Assembly: GCF_003633755.1 (NCBI RefSeq)
Contig: NZ_RBIL01000002.1
Coordinates: 1,054,001 to 1,118,000 of the forward strand
Direction: 5' to 3'
Origin: Solirubrobacter pauli
GTDB lineage: Bacteria; Actinomycetota; Thermoleophilia; Solirubrobacterales; Solirubrobacteraceae
Length of the DNA: 64,000 nt
In this document: one piece after another, positions 43,863 through 52,308 of the stretch
Position numbering within the stretch: position 1 is the first letter of the stretch
How the letters are laid out: the number at the start of each line of letters is the position of its first letter
The notes under the pieces: model-generated
Databases searched by the model: none
What the model saw: the letters and a program-made list of their open reading frames with translations, nothing else
Told to the model about the DNA's origin: nothing
Position numbers and translations under genes: made by a program

Positions 43863-44597
43863 TCAGATGCTGGCAGCGATCGTCCTCCCGCCGGCGACCA
43901 GCAACGCCACGTCGGTCCCGACCGCGATCAGGCTGAAGCCCGCGTCGATCGCCGCGGGCACCTGCGCGGGCGTCGGGCAGAACGTGCCGGCGGCCTTGCC
44001 CGCCCCGTGCGCCGCGGCGACGACGCGTGCCGTCGCCGCCCGGAGCTCCGGATGGTCCCACGCGCGGAAGCAGCCGAGCGCGTACGACAGGTCCGACGGG
44101 CCGACGAACAGCACGTCGACCCCGTCGACGCCCGCGATCCCGTCGCACGCGGCGACTGCCGCCGGCGACTCGATCTGGACCACGCCGAGGGGTCGTCGGT
44201 CGAGCGCGTCGGGGTCGAGCCCGAAGCCCGCGCCGCGCGTGCCCAGCGCCACGCCGCGCGCGCCGGGCGCGGCGCCGTAGCGCAGGGCCGCCGCCCACGC
44301 GTCGGCCTCCGCCGCCGAGTCGACGCGCGGCGCGACGATGCCCTCGGCGCCGAGGTCGAGTGCGCGGGTGGTGCGCTCCCGCGCCGTCGACTCGACCCGC
44401 ACGAGCGCGTGCGCGCCGCCGCGCTCGGCGGCCAGCAGCTGCGGGAGGACCCGCGACTCGTCGCCGGCGCCGTGCTCGAGGTCGACGATCACGAAGTCGA
44501 GCCCCGCGCGGGCGAGCGCCTCGACGGCGACCGCGGACCCGAGCGCCGCGAACGATCCGACCAGCACCTCGCCGGCGGCGAGCCGCCTCTTGATCAC
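43863..44597 (-). CDS. HpcH/HpaI-family aldolase
   Basis: 244 residues from GTG overlapping the aminotransferase stop as GTGA. Motifs FVIVDLEHGAGD, GAEGIVAPRVDSAAEADAW, VVQIESPAAV and DVLFVGPSDLSYALG match class II metal-dependent aldolases of the HpcH/HpaI/citrate-lyase superfamily. It probably cleaves a 2-keto-3-deoxy acid. The context is a sugar/inositol catabolic region. Confidence 0.88.
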   Translation of the reverse strand: MIKRRLAAGEVLVGSFAALGSAVAVEALARAGLDFVIVDLEHGAGDESRVLPQLLAAERGGAHALVRVESTARERTTRALDLGAEGIVAPRVDSAAEADAWAAALRYGAAPGARGVALGTRGAGFGLDPDALDRRPLGVVQIESPAAVAACDGIAGVDGVDVLFVGPSDLSYALGCFRAWDHPELRAATARVVAAAHGAGKAAGTFCPTPAQVPAAIDAGFSLIAVGTDVALLVAGGRTIAASI

Positions 44598-45460
44598 GCG
44601 CGCGCCAGCGCGTCGACCGCCGCGCGCAGCGCCTCCTCGGCCGCCTCGAGCGAGCGGTCCACGTCGTCGGTGGTGTGCGCCGCGCCGATGTGGCTGCGGC
44701 CGAGGCTCTCGGGCATCTCGAACACGCCGCGCTTGATCAGCTCGCGCCGGTAGCGGCCGAACAGCGCGTCGTCGTTGCGCAGCACGTCTTCGTAGGTCTC
44801 CAGCGGCCCGTCCATGAAGCAGAGCACGAACAGCGAGCCGAACCCGCCGACGACCGCGGGCACGCCGACCCGCGCCGCGACCTCCGCGAGGCCGGTCCGC
44901 ATCCGGTCGCCGAGCTTGAACAGGTGCTCGTGCACCGAGCCGTCCTCGAGCAGCTCGATCGTCGCCAGGCCGGCCTCGACCGCGGCCGCGTTGCCGTTGT
45001 ACGTGCCGCCGTAGTGGACGTCGCCGTCGGCGGTGGTGGTGTAGCGCTCCATGTACTCCCGTCGGCCGCCGACCGCGGCGAGCGGGAAGCCGTTGGCGAT
45101 CGCCTTGCCCATGGTCGTGAGGTCGGGCATCACACCGCTCACAGCCTGGTAGCCGCCGATGTGATGCCGGAAGCCGGTGATGACCTCGTCGAAGATCAGC
45201 AGCGTGCCGGTCTGATGGCAGAGTTGGCGCAGGCCTTCGAGGAAGCCGGGGCGGGGGAGCAGGCCGGGCGAGTTGTGGGCGACGGGTTCGACGATGATCG
45301 CGGCGACGTCCTCGACGTGGCGCGTGAGCGTCTCGCGCACGTCCTCGAGGTCGTTGAAGCGGCACACGAGCGTGGCGTCCACCGCCGCCTCGAGCATGCC
45401 GGCGGAGTGCGGATCGCGCGCGCCGACGCCCTCCGGGCGGCTCAGGACGTTGCGGAGTGC
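44594..45460 (-). pseudogene. Class III aminotransferase, 5' part missing (GSAM-like)
   Basis: Homology of PLP-dependent class III aminotransferases (glutamate-1-semialdehyde aminomutase-like) runs from about 45460 to the stop: NDLEDVRETL, IIVEPVAHNSPGLLP, LLIFDEVITGFRHHIGG and PLP Lys in MGKAIANGFPLAAVGG. About the first third, including most of the N-terminal domain, is absent. Upstream codons to 45601 belong to the antisense of an IolD fragment, not to the family. The break coincides within a few bases with the start of IolD homology on the other strand: one deletion, or a mis-join in assembly. Confidence 0.8.
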
Positions 45461-45962
45461 GGCGCTCGGCATCCGCCTGCACGAGGGGCCGGACCCGGAG
45501 GTCTTCGTGATCGTCGGCGACGGCAGCCTGCTGATGGCGCCCGCCGAGCTGCTCACGGCGGTGCAGGCCGACCTGAAGGCGACCGTGGTCGTCATCGACA
45601 ACGCGGGCTACGGCTCGATCGACGCGCTGGCGCAGGATTCGGTCGGCGTCAGCGTCGGCAACCGCTTCGTCGACGGTGGCGGACACGACCTGTGGGTCGA
45701 CATCGCGCAGCTCGCGACGGCGTTCGGCTGCGCAGGTGTCCTGGCCGAGGACGCGACCGCGCTGGCACGGGCGCTCGACGCCGCGCGCGCCGGGACCGAG
45801 ACGACCGTCATCCACTGCCCGGTCGCCGACGGCGAGATCCCGCCGTCCGGCGCGTTCTGGGACCTCGGCCTGCCCGAGACCGCGGCCGACGCCGCCGTGC
45901 GCGCACGGGTCACGGCCGGGATCGAGCGCCGGCGGGCCTCCGGCCAGCGCCCCTTCGTCTGA
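45459..45962 (+). pseudogene. iolD: IolD C-terminal fragment (TPP enzyme), 5' part missing
   Basis: From AALGIRLHEGPDPEVFVIVG the frame matches the C-terminal TPP-binding domain of IolD, which hydrolyses 3D-trihydroxycyclohexane-1,2-dione in myo-inositol catabolism. GDGSLLM and DNAGYGSIDAL give the GDG...N cofactor motif. Only about 168 of roughly 600 residues are present, with no start or ribosome-binding site. The next gene is IolE-like, supporting the assignment. The upstream codons in this frame (45273-45458) are antisense to the aminotransferase. Confidence 0.8.
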
Positions 45963-45980
45963 CCTCCTCCCCCCGCGAGA

Positions 45981-46015
45981 GGCCGGGATCGGCTCCCCCT
46001 CAGCCGATCCCGGCC
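45981..46015. terminator. Bidirectional terminator
   Basis: GGCCGGGATCGGCT and AGCCGATCCCGGCC, 14 perfect pairs around a 7-base loop, between the convergent iolD fragment and IolE-like gene; it overlaps the latter's stop codon. Confidence 0.8.
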
Positions 46016-46881
46016 GCCCGTAGCCGCTGCACGCTGCGGCGCACGTCCGCGGCGGGATCGCCGGCGGCGCCGGGCACACGGTCCTGCTCGACGGTCGCGA
46101 ACCCCGCGTAGCCGATCGTGTCCAGCACCTGGCGCACCGCGACCAGGTCGAGCAGGCCGTCACCGACCGGGCAGAAGACGTTCGCCGCGATCGCGTCCCA
46201 GAACCCAAGGCCGCGGTCGCGCACGGCGCCGTCGACGTCCTTGAGGTGCAGGTGCTCGACCCGCGGGCCGTACCGGAGCAACTGCGCGGCGGGATCGCCG
46301 CCGGCGTAGAGCGCGTGGCCGGTGTCCAGGCACAGGCCCGCCTCGACGGCCGGGATCGCGTCGAGCAGGCGGTCGACCTCGTCCTCGAACTCGACGTAGC
46401 CGCCCGCGTGCGGGTGGACCACGGCGCGCACGCCGACCGCGGCGGCGCGCTCGGCGGCGCGGCGGACCACGTCGACCAGCGCCGTCCAGTCGGCGGCGCC
46501 CAGGCGCGGCGCGGCGTCGGAGCGGCCGGCGGTGCGCGCTCGCGGCTCGCTCGGCCGGTCGATCAGGACGAGCCTCGTGCCGCCCGTCGCGGTGATCGCC
46601 GCGAGCGCCGCATCCACGGCGGCGAGGACGGCGGGGTGCGCGGCGGGGCGGTGCAGGTCGTCGAACACGAACGTGCCGACGGCACCGAGGCCACGGGCGC
46701 GCAACGCGGCCCGTGCGGCGCCCGGCTCGCTCGGCAGGTAGCCGACCGGGCCGAGCTCGGTCCAGCACAGCCCGGCGCCGGCGATGCCGTCGAGCACGAC
46801 GTCCGGAGGCGGGTTGCCGGGCGTGTCGGCGAAGTCGACGCCCCAGGACACGGGCCCGCCGGCGAGGTGGATGACGCTCAT
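46000..46881 (-). CDS. IolE-like sugar-phosphate isomerase / inosose dehydratase
   Basis: 293 residues from ATG; an in-frame TTG 12 bases upstream is less likely. TIM-barrel AP-endonuclease-2 superfamily: GGPVSWGVDFADTPG at the N-terminus, VVHPHAGGYVEFEDEVDRLL, LCLDTGHALYAGGDP, VEHLHLKDVDG and ATVEQDRV. The order and the C-terminal DR/GLGFWDA segment fit 2-keto-myo-inositol dehydratases. Beside an iolD fragment. Confidence 0.85.
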   Translation of the reverse strand: MSVIHLAGGPVSWGVDFADTPGNPPPDVVLDGIAGAGLCWTELGPVGYLPSEPGAARAALRARGLGAVGTFVFDDLHRPAAHPAVLAAVDAALAAITATGGTRLVLIDRPSEPRARTAGRSDAAPRLGAADWTALVDVVRRAAERAAAVGVRAVVHPHAGGYVEFEDEVDRLLDAIPAVEAGLCLDTGHALYAGGDPAAQLLRYGPRVEHLHLKDVDGAVRDRGLGFWDAIAANVFCPVGDGLLDLVAVRQVLDTIGYAGFATVEQDRVPGAAGDPAADVRRSVQRLRAAGIG

Positions 46882-47034
46882 GAAGAGATTCAATCACCGG
46901 AGGACCGCGCGTGTCCAGCCCGGGTTCGCGCTTGCCGCCGACCCATCCCCTATTGTTGCGGCCGGACCCACCAATGAAAGTGCCCCGGCGGCGCGCCACA
47001 CGCCCCGGGGCCGGCACAGGAGACAGAACCTCCC

Positions 47035-47544
47035 ATGCATCCAGACCGTACCGCCGATCCGGCGCGGCATGCGGGCACGGCCCGCGGCCTCGGCGTGTGC
47101 GACGCCCTGCGCGTCGAGCTCACCGCCCGCCACCGGCCCGGCCTCGAGCACACGCTGGACGAGCGCACCGCCGCCCTGCGGCGGCAGTTGCACGCGCGGG
47201 TCGCGACGCCGGACACGGCCACCGCGCCGCCTGACGACCCGGAGCGCTCCCGCCTGCGCGAGGAGCTGCGGCTGCTCGAGCGCATGCGCGCTGGGCTGCC
47301 CGACCCGCCGGCGGGGCCGTTCGTGCTGCTCGGCCCGTCCGGGCTCGTGCTCGAGCTCGTGGCCGACAGCCTGCACGCCGCCGTCGGCGCGCTCGCCGCG
47401 GGGTTGCAGGAAGGAGGCGCGCATCCGGCCTCGGCCACCGCCACGCTGGAAGCCGCCGGCGCCTGGATCACGACCGCGCTGGATTGCCGCGCCGTGGAGG
47501 CGTTCAGCCTGGACGCAGGCGTGGACCCGGTGCACGCCTGGTAA
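47035..47544 (+). CDS. Hypothetical Ala/Leu/Arg-rich helical protein
   Basis: 169 residues. ATG with AGGAGA about 11 bases upstream. No family recognised. A predicted helical or coiled-coil middle (PERSRLREELRLLERMRAGL) is followed by a hydrophobic segment (AGPFVLLGPSGLVLELVADS) and Ala-rich helices. Codon use looks genuine and a hairpin follows the stop. Divergent from the IolE-like gene. Confidence 0.55.
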   Translation: MHPDRTADPARHAGTARGLGVCDALRVELTARHRPGLEHTLDERTAALRRQLHARVATPDTATAPPDDPERSRLREELRLLERMRAGLPDPPAGPFVLLGPSGLVLELVADSLHAAVGALAAGLQEGGAHPASATATLEAAGAWITTALDCRAVEAFSLDAGVDPVHAW

Positions 47545-47558
47545 GGCGCCGGAACGCA

Positions 47559-47589
47559 AACGGGGCGCCCCGGTCAGGGACGCCCCGTT
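47559..47589 (+). terminator. Hairpin after hypothetical gene
   Basis: AACGGGGCG and CGCCCCGTT around 13 bases, 14 bases after the stop codon. No T-run follows. Confidence 0.6.
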
Positions 47590-47683
47590 CACTGAGGAGG
47601 AGGGGTGCACGCTGCGGAGGAGGGGATTCCAACAACGCGACACCCCGGTTGTTCCCAGGCATCCGCGTCCGCAATCACCTTCG

Positions 47684-48079
47684 TCAACTTCCGTCGCGCA
47701 ACACCGGCTTGCCGGCCGCGGCCCAGGCCTGGAACCCACCGTCGAGGTCCGTCGCCCGGTGGAAGCCGAGATCCTGCAGGGTCGCCGCGGCGAGGCTCGA
47801 CTGGTAGCCCTCGTTGCACACGACGACGATGCGGCGGTCGAGGTCGCCGCTGAGCCGGGGGTCGTTATGGCCGGACGCAGGGTCGCAGCGCCACTCGAGC
47901 ACGTTGCGCGGGTGGAAGATCGCGTCCGGGATCAAGCCGTCGCGGCGGCGCTGCAGCTCCGACCGGACGTCGACGAGCACCGCGCCGTCGCGCACGGCGG
48001 CGTCGACGTCGTCCACCGTCACCCGGTCCAGCCGCGCGCGGGCGCGCTCCAGCAGATCGGCGATCGTCGTCCGCGTCAC
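47684..48079 (-). CDS. Rhodanese-like sulfurtransferase
   Basis: 131 residues, GTG start. Single rhodanese domain: VLVDVRSELQRRRDGLI, the active-site loop VVCNEGYQSSLAAATLQDLG with catalytic Cys, and DLDGGFQAWAAAGKPV. It may pass sulfane sulfur to an acceptor. It lies 27 bases downstream of the Xaa-Pro peptidase gene and may be the last member of that operon. Confidence 0.9.
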   Translation of the reverse strand: MTRTTIADLLERARARLDRVTVDDVDAAVRDGAVLVDVRSELQRRRDGLIPDAIFHPRNVLEWRCDPASGHNDPRLSGDLDRRIVVVCNEGYQSSLAAATLQDLGFHRATDLDGGFQAWAAAGKPVLRDGS

Positions 48080-48106
48080 GCGTCCGTTGTAGCGGCGCGT
48101 GCATCG

Positions 48107-48990
48107 CTAGGCCACGATCCGCATCCCGTGGTCGGTGCGGTTGAGCCGCCGGCCACCGTCCTCGGTGGCGACGACGATGTCCTCGATCCGCACGCCGAAC
48201 CGGCCCGGCAGGTAGATCCCGGGCTCGATCGAGAAGCACATGCCGGGCTCGATCAGGTGCGTCTCGCCCTCGACCATGTACGGCGGCTCGTGCGTGGTGA
48301 GCCCGATGCCGTGTCCGACGCGGTGGATGAAGTGCTCGCCGTAGCCGGCGTCGGTGATCACGCGTCGCGCGGCTCGGTCGATCTCCTGGCAGGCGACACC
48401 CGGGCGGACGGCCTCGAACCCGGCCTGCTGCGCTGCGCGGACGATGTCGTGGACCTTGCGCTCCTCGTCGCTGGGCTCGCCGACGTGGACGGTGCGGGTG
48501 GTGTCCGAGCCGTAGCCGTCCTCGAGACCGCCGAAGTCGAGCACGACCATGTCGCCCTGCTCGATCACGCGGTCGCTCATCTCGTGGTGGGGGTTGGCGC
48601 CGTTGGGGCCGGAGCCGACCACGGTGAAGTCGACCTGGGAGTGGCCGTGCTCGCGCAGGAAGCCGGCGAGGTCGGCGGCGATCTCGCGCTCGGTGCGGCC
48701 CTCGAAGCGCACGTCGGCGATCGCCTCGAAGCTCGCGTCCGCGGCTTCCCCGGCGGCCGCGAGGCGCTCGATCTCGTCCTCGCCCTTGATCGCGCGCAGC
48801 ATCGGCATCGCCGCGGTCATCGACGCGTAGCGCGAGTCGGGCAGCACGCCCTGGAGGCCGAGCACGTGCATCGCCCAGGCGGAGTCCGAGATCGCGTAGC
48901 GGCCGCGCGGCTCCAGCAGCGCGGCGGTGGCGCGGCCCCGCGCTCGAGCCGCTGCGCGAAGTCGTGCGCGGTGAACGTCGCGGCGGTCAT
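48107..48990 (-). pseudogene. Xaa-Pro peptidase (M24B) with internal deletion and frameshift
   Basis: ATG at 48990, overlapping the M20 gene as ATGA, begins MTAATFTAHDFAQRLER, a normal N-terminus. Near 48935 the homology jumps, in another frame, to TAALLEPRGRYAISDS, which belongs about 100 residues further into the family, so most of the N-terminal creatinase-like domain is missing. The pita-bread catalytic domain is complete: VVLDFGGLEDGYGSDTT, HRVGHGIGL, FSIEPGIYLPGRFGVRIED. A shorter product could start at ATG 48871 (254 residues). It resembles the deletion-type break at 45,459 and could be an assembly error. Confidence 0.75.
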
Positions 48991-50366
48991 CGGACGGCGC
49001 GCGCGTAGTTCTCCAGGAACAGCGCCTCCGAGAGCGCGAGGTGCTCGATCTCGGACGGGTCCACGCTCTCGTTGGGCGCGTGGATCAGGCACTGGGGCTC
49101 CTCGACGCCGAGCAGCATGATCTCCGCGTCGGGGTAGGTCTCGGCGAACACGTTGCAGAGCGGGATCGACCCACCCTGGCCCTCCGTGGTCTGCTCGTGC
49201 CCGTACGCCTCCTCCATCGCGGCCTTCATCGCTTCGTAGCCGGGGCCCGACAGCGAGCCGACGAACGGGTCGCCGACCGCGACGCGCTCGATCGAGCAGC
49301 GCAGCCCCCAGGGAACGCGCGCCTCCAGGTGGGCGATCATCGCGTCCTGCGCCGCGTTGCCGGTCACCCCGTTCGGGATCCGGAGGCTGATGCGCGCGGC
49401 GGCGGACGCCTGCACGGCCGCCGAGGAGCCGACGACGGGCGGCACGTCGATGCCCAGGACGGTGGCCGACGGCCGCGCCCACAGCATGTCGGCGACGCTG
49501 CCGTCGCCCATCAGCTCGACGCCGTCGAGCACGTTGGCGTCCGAGCGGAACTGCTCCGCGGCGTAGTCGACGCCGGTCCAGACGCCGGTGTTGTCGAGCC
49601 CGTCGACGGTCGTGTTGCCCTGCGCGTCGTGCAGGGTGGCGAGCAGCTGGATCAGGCCGACCACGGGATCCGGGGCGGGGCCGCCGAACATGCCGGAGTG
49701 CATCGGGCTGGCCAGCGCGTCGACGCGGACGTCGATGCTCGTCATCCCGCGCAGGGTCGTCGTCAGCGTCGGCACGCCGACGGCGAAGTTGCCCGTGTCG
49801 ACGACGAGGATCGTGTCCGCGCGCAGCAGCTCGACGTTGTCGGGGACGAACGCTTCCAGCCCGCCCGTGCCCTGCTCCTCGGAGCCCTCGCAGATCAGCT
49901 TGATCCCGCAGGGGAAGCCGCCGTTGGCCCGCAGCGCCCGCAGCGCGGTGAGGTGCATGACGATGTTGCCCTTGCAGTCGGCGCTGCCGCGGCCGTACCA
50001 GCGCCCGTCGCGCTCGGTGAGCTCGAACACGGGCACGGTCCAGGCGTCCTCGCCGAGCGGCGGCTGGACGTCATAGTGGCAGTAGAGTAGGACCGTCGGC
50101 GCGCCGTGGGGCGCCGGGTAGTGCCCGTGGACGCAGTGCGAGCCGTCGGGCGTCAGCGAAGCTTGGACGTCCTGCAGGCCGACCTCGGTGAACGCGTCGA
50201 CCACCCAGTCGGCGGCCTTCTTGCACTCCTCGGGCGGGTACTGCTTCGGGTCGGCGACGGACTGGAAGGCCACGAGCTCGGCGAGGTCGTCCTTCGCCTG
50301 TCCCATCAGCTCGCCGACCGTGTCACGGAGGGTCTTGACCGGCACCGGTGCTCCTTTCGTGCTCAT
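48987..50366 (-). CDS. M20-family dipeptidase
   Basis: 459 residues. Metal ligands in LLYCHYDVQPPL, YGRGSADCKGNI, CEGSEEQGTGG, the Asp in VVDTGNFAVG, and the C-terminal His in CLIHAPNE. Dimerisation insert about 215-330. Hydrolyses dipeptides or similar amides in the cytosol. ATGA overlaps on both sides tie it to an MFS transporter and a Xaa-Pro peptidase. Confidence 0.92.
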   Translation of the reverse strand: MSTKGAPVPVKTLRDTVGELMGQAKDDLAELVAFQSVADPKQYPPEECKKAADWVVDAFTEVGLQDVQASLTPDGSHCVHGHYPAPHGAPTVLLYCHYDVQPPLGEDAWTVPVFELTERDGRWYGRGSADCKGNIVMHLTALRALRANGGFPCGIKLICEGSEEQGTGGLEAFVPDNVELLRADTILVVDTGNFAVGVPTLTTTLRGMTSIDVRVDALASPMHSGMFGGPAPDPVVGLIQLLATLHDAQGNTTVDGLDNTGVWTGVDYAAEQFRSDANVLDGVELMGDGSVADMLWARPSATVLGIDVPPVVGSSAAVQASAAARISLRIPNGVTGNAAQDAMIAHLEARVPWGLRCSIERVAVGDPFVGSLSGPGYEAMKAAMEEAYGHEQTTEGQGGSIPLCNVFAETYPDAEIMLLGVEEPQCLIHAPNESVDPSEIEHLALSEALFLENYARAVR

Positions 50367-51847
50367 GCCGCCACCTGCTCGCGAGCGGGCGGAACCGGGA
50401 TCGTGTGCAAGCTCGCGGCGGCGCCGGCCGCACGGTCGAGCGCGTGGGCGCGCCGCAGCCGCAGCCGCCGCAGCAGCACGACCAGCGCGACGCCGAGCGC
50501 CGCCCACACCGTCATCAGCACGCACGCGTCCCCGAGCCCGGAGGCGAGCGCGTCGGCGTCGCCGGCGCCGTCGGACGCGGCCGAGTTGATGCCGGCGTTG
50601 AACACGGTCGCCACGACCGCGACGGCGACCGCCGCCCCGATGTAGCGGGCCATGTTCGAGATGCCGGACGCCTGGCCGACCTGGTCGGCCGACACCGCCG
50701 CGGTCGAGCCGGACGAGGCCGGGCCGTTGGCCAGCCCGAGCCCGATCGCGAGCCCGACCATCGGGGCGACGAACGCGGCGTAGGTCCACGACGACTCGAC
50801 GAAGGCGAGCACGCCGAACCCCGCGGCCGCGAGCAGGAAGCCGAGGCCGACGGCCCGCGCGCCGCCGATCTTGACGGCGAGCGGCGTGATCACCGGCGTG
50901 ATGGCGATCATCGCGGCGGCCGCCGGCAGGGTCGCCAGGCCGGCCTCGAACGCCGACATCCCGAACCCGGCCGGGTCCTGGAAGTACAGGCTCAGCACGT
51001 ACATCAGCGCGTTGATCGTGCCGGCGACGATCAGGATCGCCAGCGTCGCGCCGACCAGCACGCCGTTGCGCAGCAGGCTGAGGTTCACCAGCGGCGCCTC
51101 GGCCCGGCGCTCGACCAGCACGAACACCACGGTCGCCACGATCCCGACCGCGAAGCAGCCGAGCGTGGCGGCGGAGGCCCAGCCCCAGTCGTTGCCCTTG
51201 CTGAACGCCAGCACGACCGGCGAGAGCGCGAGCGCGATCAGCGCCGTCCCGGCCCAGTCGATCGCGCGCGAGCGCTCGGTGTCACGCGACTCCGCGACCG
51301 TGCGCAGCGTGAGCGGGACGCACGCGAGCGCGATCCCGGCGTCGATCCAGAACAGCCCCTGCCACCCGGTGGACTCGACGAGCAGCCCGCCGACGAGCGG
51401 GCCCATGGCCGCGCCCGCGGCCGACGCGGCGCCCCACAGCGTGATCGCCTTCATCTGCCCGGAGCCGGACGCGGCCACCGACAGCAGGCTCATGCCGCAA
51501 GCGAGGATCGTGGCCCCTGAAGCGCCCTGGATCATCCGGCCCGCCACGACGCCCGTCGCGCTGGTCGACAGCGCGATCAGCACGCATGAGCCGATGAACA
51601 GGGCCAGCCCGGCGAGGAAGATCTTCCGGCGCCCGAGCACGTCGCCCAGCGCGCCGGAGGTGACGATGACGGCCGCGCCGACGAGCGAGTAGCCCGTCAC
51701 CGCCCACTGCAGCTCGGCCACGGGCGCGCCGACGTCCTGGCTGATCGAGGGCAGCAGGATCGTCACGGCGGACGTGTTCGCGTTGACCACGAACGCCGAG
51801 ACGCACGCGGCGGCGAGGACGCCTTTGCCCGCGGCTCGGTCAGTCAT
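50363..51847 (-). CDS. MFS transporter, DHA2 (14-TM) family
   Basis: 494 residues, about 14 TM helices. Motif A variant GALGDVLGRRKIFLAG between TM2 and TM3, and motif C-like GAAMGPLVGGLLVE in TM5. Typically proton-driven export. Overlaps the neighbouring genes as ATGA, so it is part of the amino-acid/peptide operon. Confidence 0.9.
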   Translation of the reverse strand: MTDRAAGKGVLAAACVSAFVVNANTSAVTILLPSISQDVGAPVAELQWAVTGYSLVGAAVIVTSGALGDVLGRRKIFLAGLALFIGSCVLIALSTSATGVVAGRMIQGASGATILACGMSLLSVAASGSGQMKAITLWGAASAAGAAMGPLVGGLLVESTGWQGLFWIDAGIALACVPLTLRTVAESRDTERSRAIDWAGTALIALALSPVVLAFSKGNDWGWASAATLGCFAVGIVATVVFVLVERRAEAPLVNLSLLRNGVLVGATLAILIVAGTINALMYVLSLYFQDPAGFGMSAFEAGLATLPAAAAMIAITPVITPLAVKIGGARAVGLGFLLAAAGFGVLAFVESSWTYAAFVAPMVGLAIGLGLANGPASSGSTAAVSADQVGQASGISNMARYIGAAVAVAVVATVFNAGINSAASDGAGDADALASGLGDACVLMTVWAALGVALVVLLRRLRLRRAHALDRAAGAAASLHTIPVPPAREQVAA

Positions 51848-52308
51848 GGCTTCAGCGTCGCGTCGGTCTTGAGCGCGTTGACCTTCTCCTGGTACGGCGC
51901 CAGCTTGTCCGGGCAGTAGGTCTGCAGGATCAGCGCCTCGCCCTTGAGGATCCGCGGGTCGACGATGACGCCGCGGCGGCCGACGAACGATGCCCCGTTG
52001 GTGAGCGAGTCCAGCAGCGTCGCCTTGCCGAGCGCGTTGGCGGGGTTGGCGCACACCGGGCCACCGTCGTCGCCGAGCGTGGCGACGATCTGGTCCTGGT
52101 CGGCGGGCACCGGCAGCCCCGCCGACTCGAAGGCGGACGTCAGCTCCAGGGCCTTGTCCTGCGCCGCCTGGTTGTCCTGGGCGGTGTCGTAGACGATCAG
52201 CCCGACGATCGCGAGCACGGCGACCACCGCGCCGACGACGATGTACATGGTGCGATGGCTCGAGGGCGTCTGCGCCGGCGCCTCGGGCTTCGCGGCCGTG
52301 GCGCTCAT
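51844..52308 (-). CDS. Small single-TM protein of the permease operon
   Basis: 154 residues. A short cytoplasmic Pro/Ala segment, a TM at about 22-42 (YIVVGAVVAVLAIVGLIVYD), and an external domain of about 110 residues with two cysteines (GGPVCANPAN and LQTYCPDKL) that could form a disulfide. No family recognised. ATGA overlaps with both transporters suggest an accessory subunit (inference). Confidence 0.75.
   Translation of the reverse strand: MSATAAKPEAPAQTPSSHRTMYIVVGAVVAVLAIVGLIVYDTAQDNQAAQDKALELTSAFESAGLPVPADQDQIVATLGDDGGPVCANPANALGKATLLDSLTNGASFVGRRGVIVDPRILKGEALILQTYCPDKLAPYQEKVNALKTDATLKP

Noticed and set aside
45273-45458. N-terminal part of the open frame leading into the IolD fragment
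   Set aside because: These codons are antisense to the aminotransferase and show no IolD homology, so they are not an IolD start.
46882-46893. TTG start four codons upstream for the IolE-like gene
   Set aside because: ATG at 46881 aligns better with the family N-terminus.
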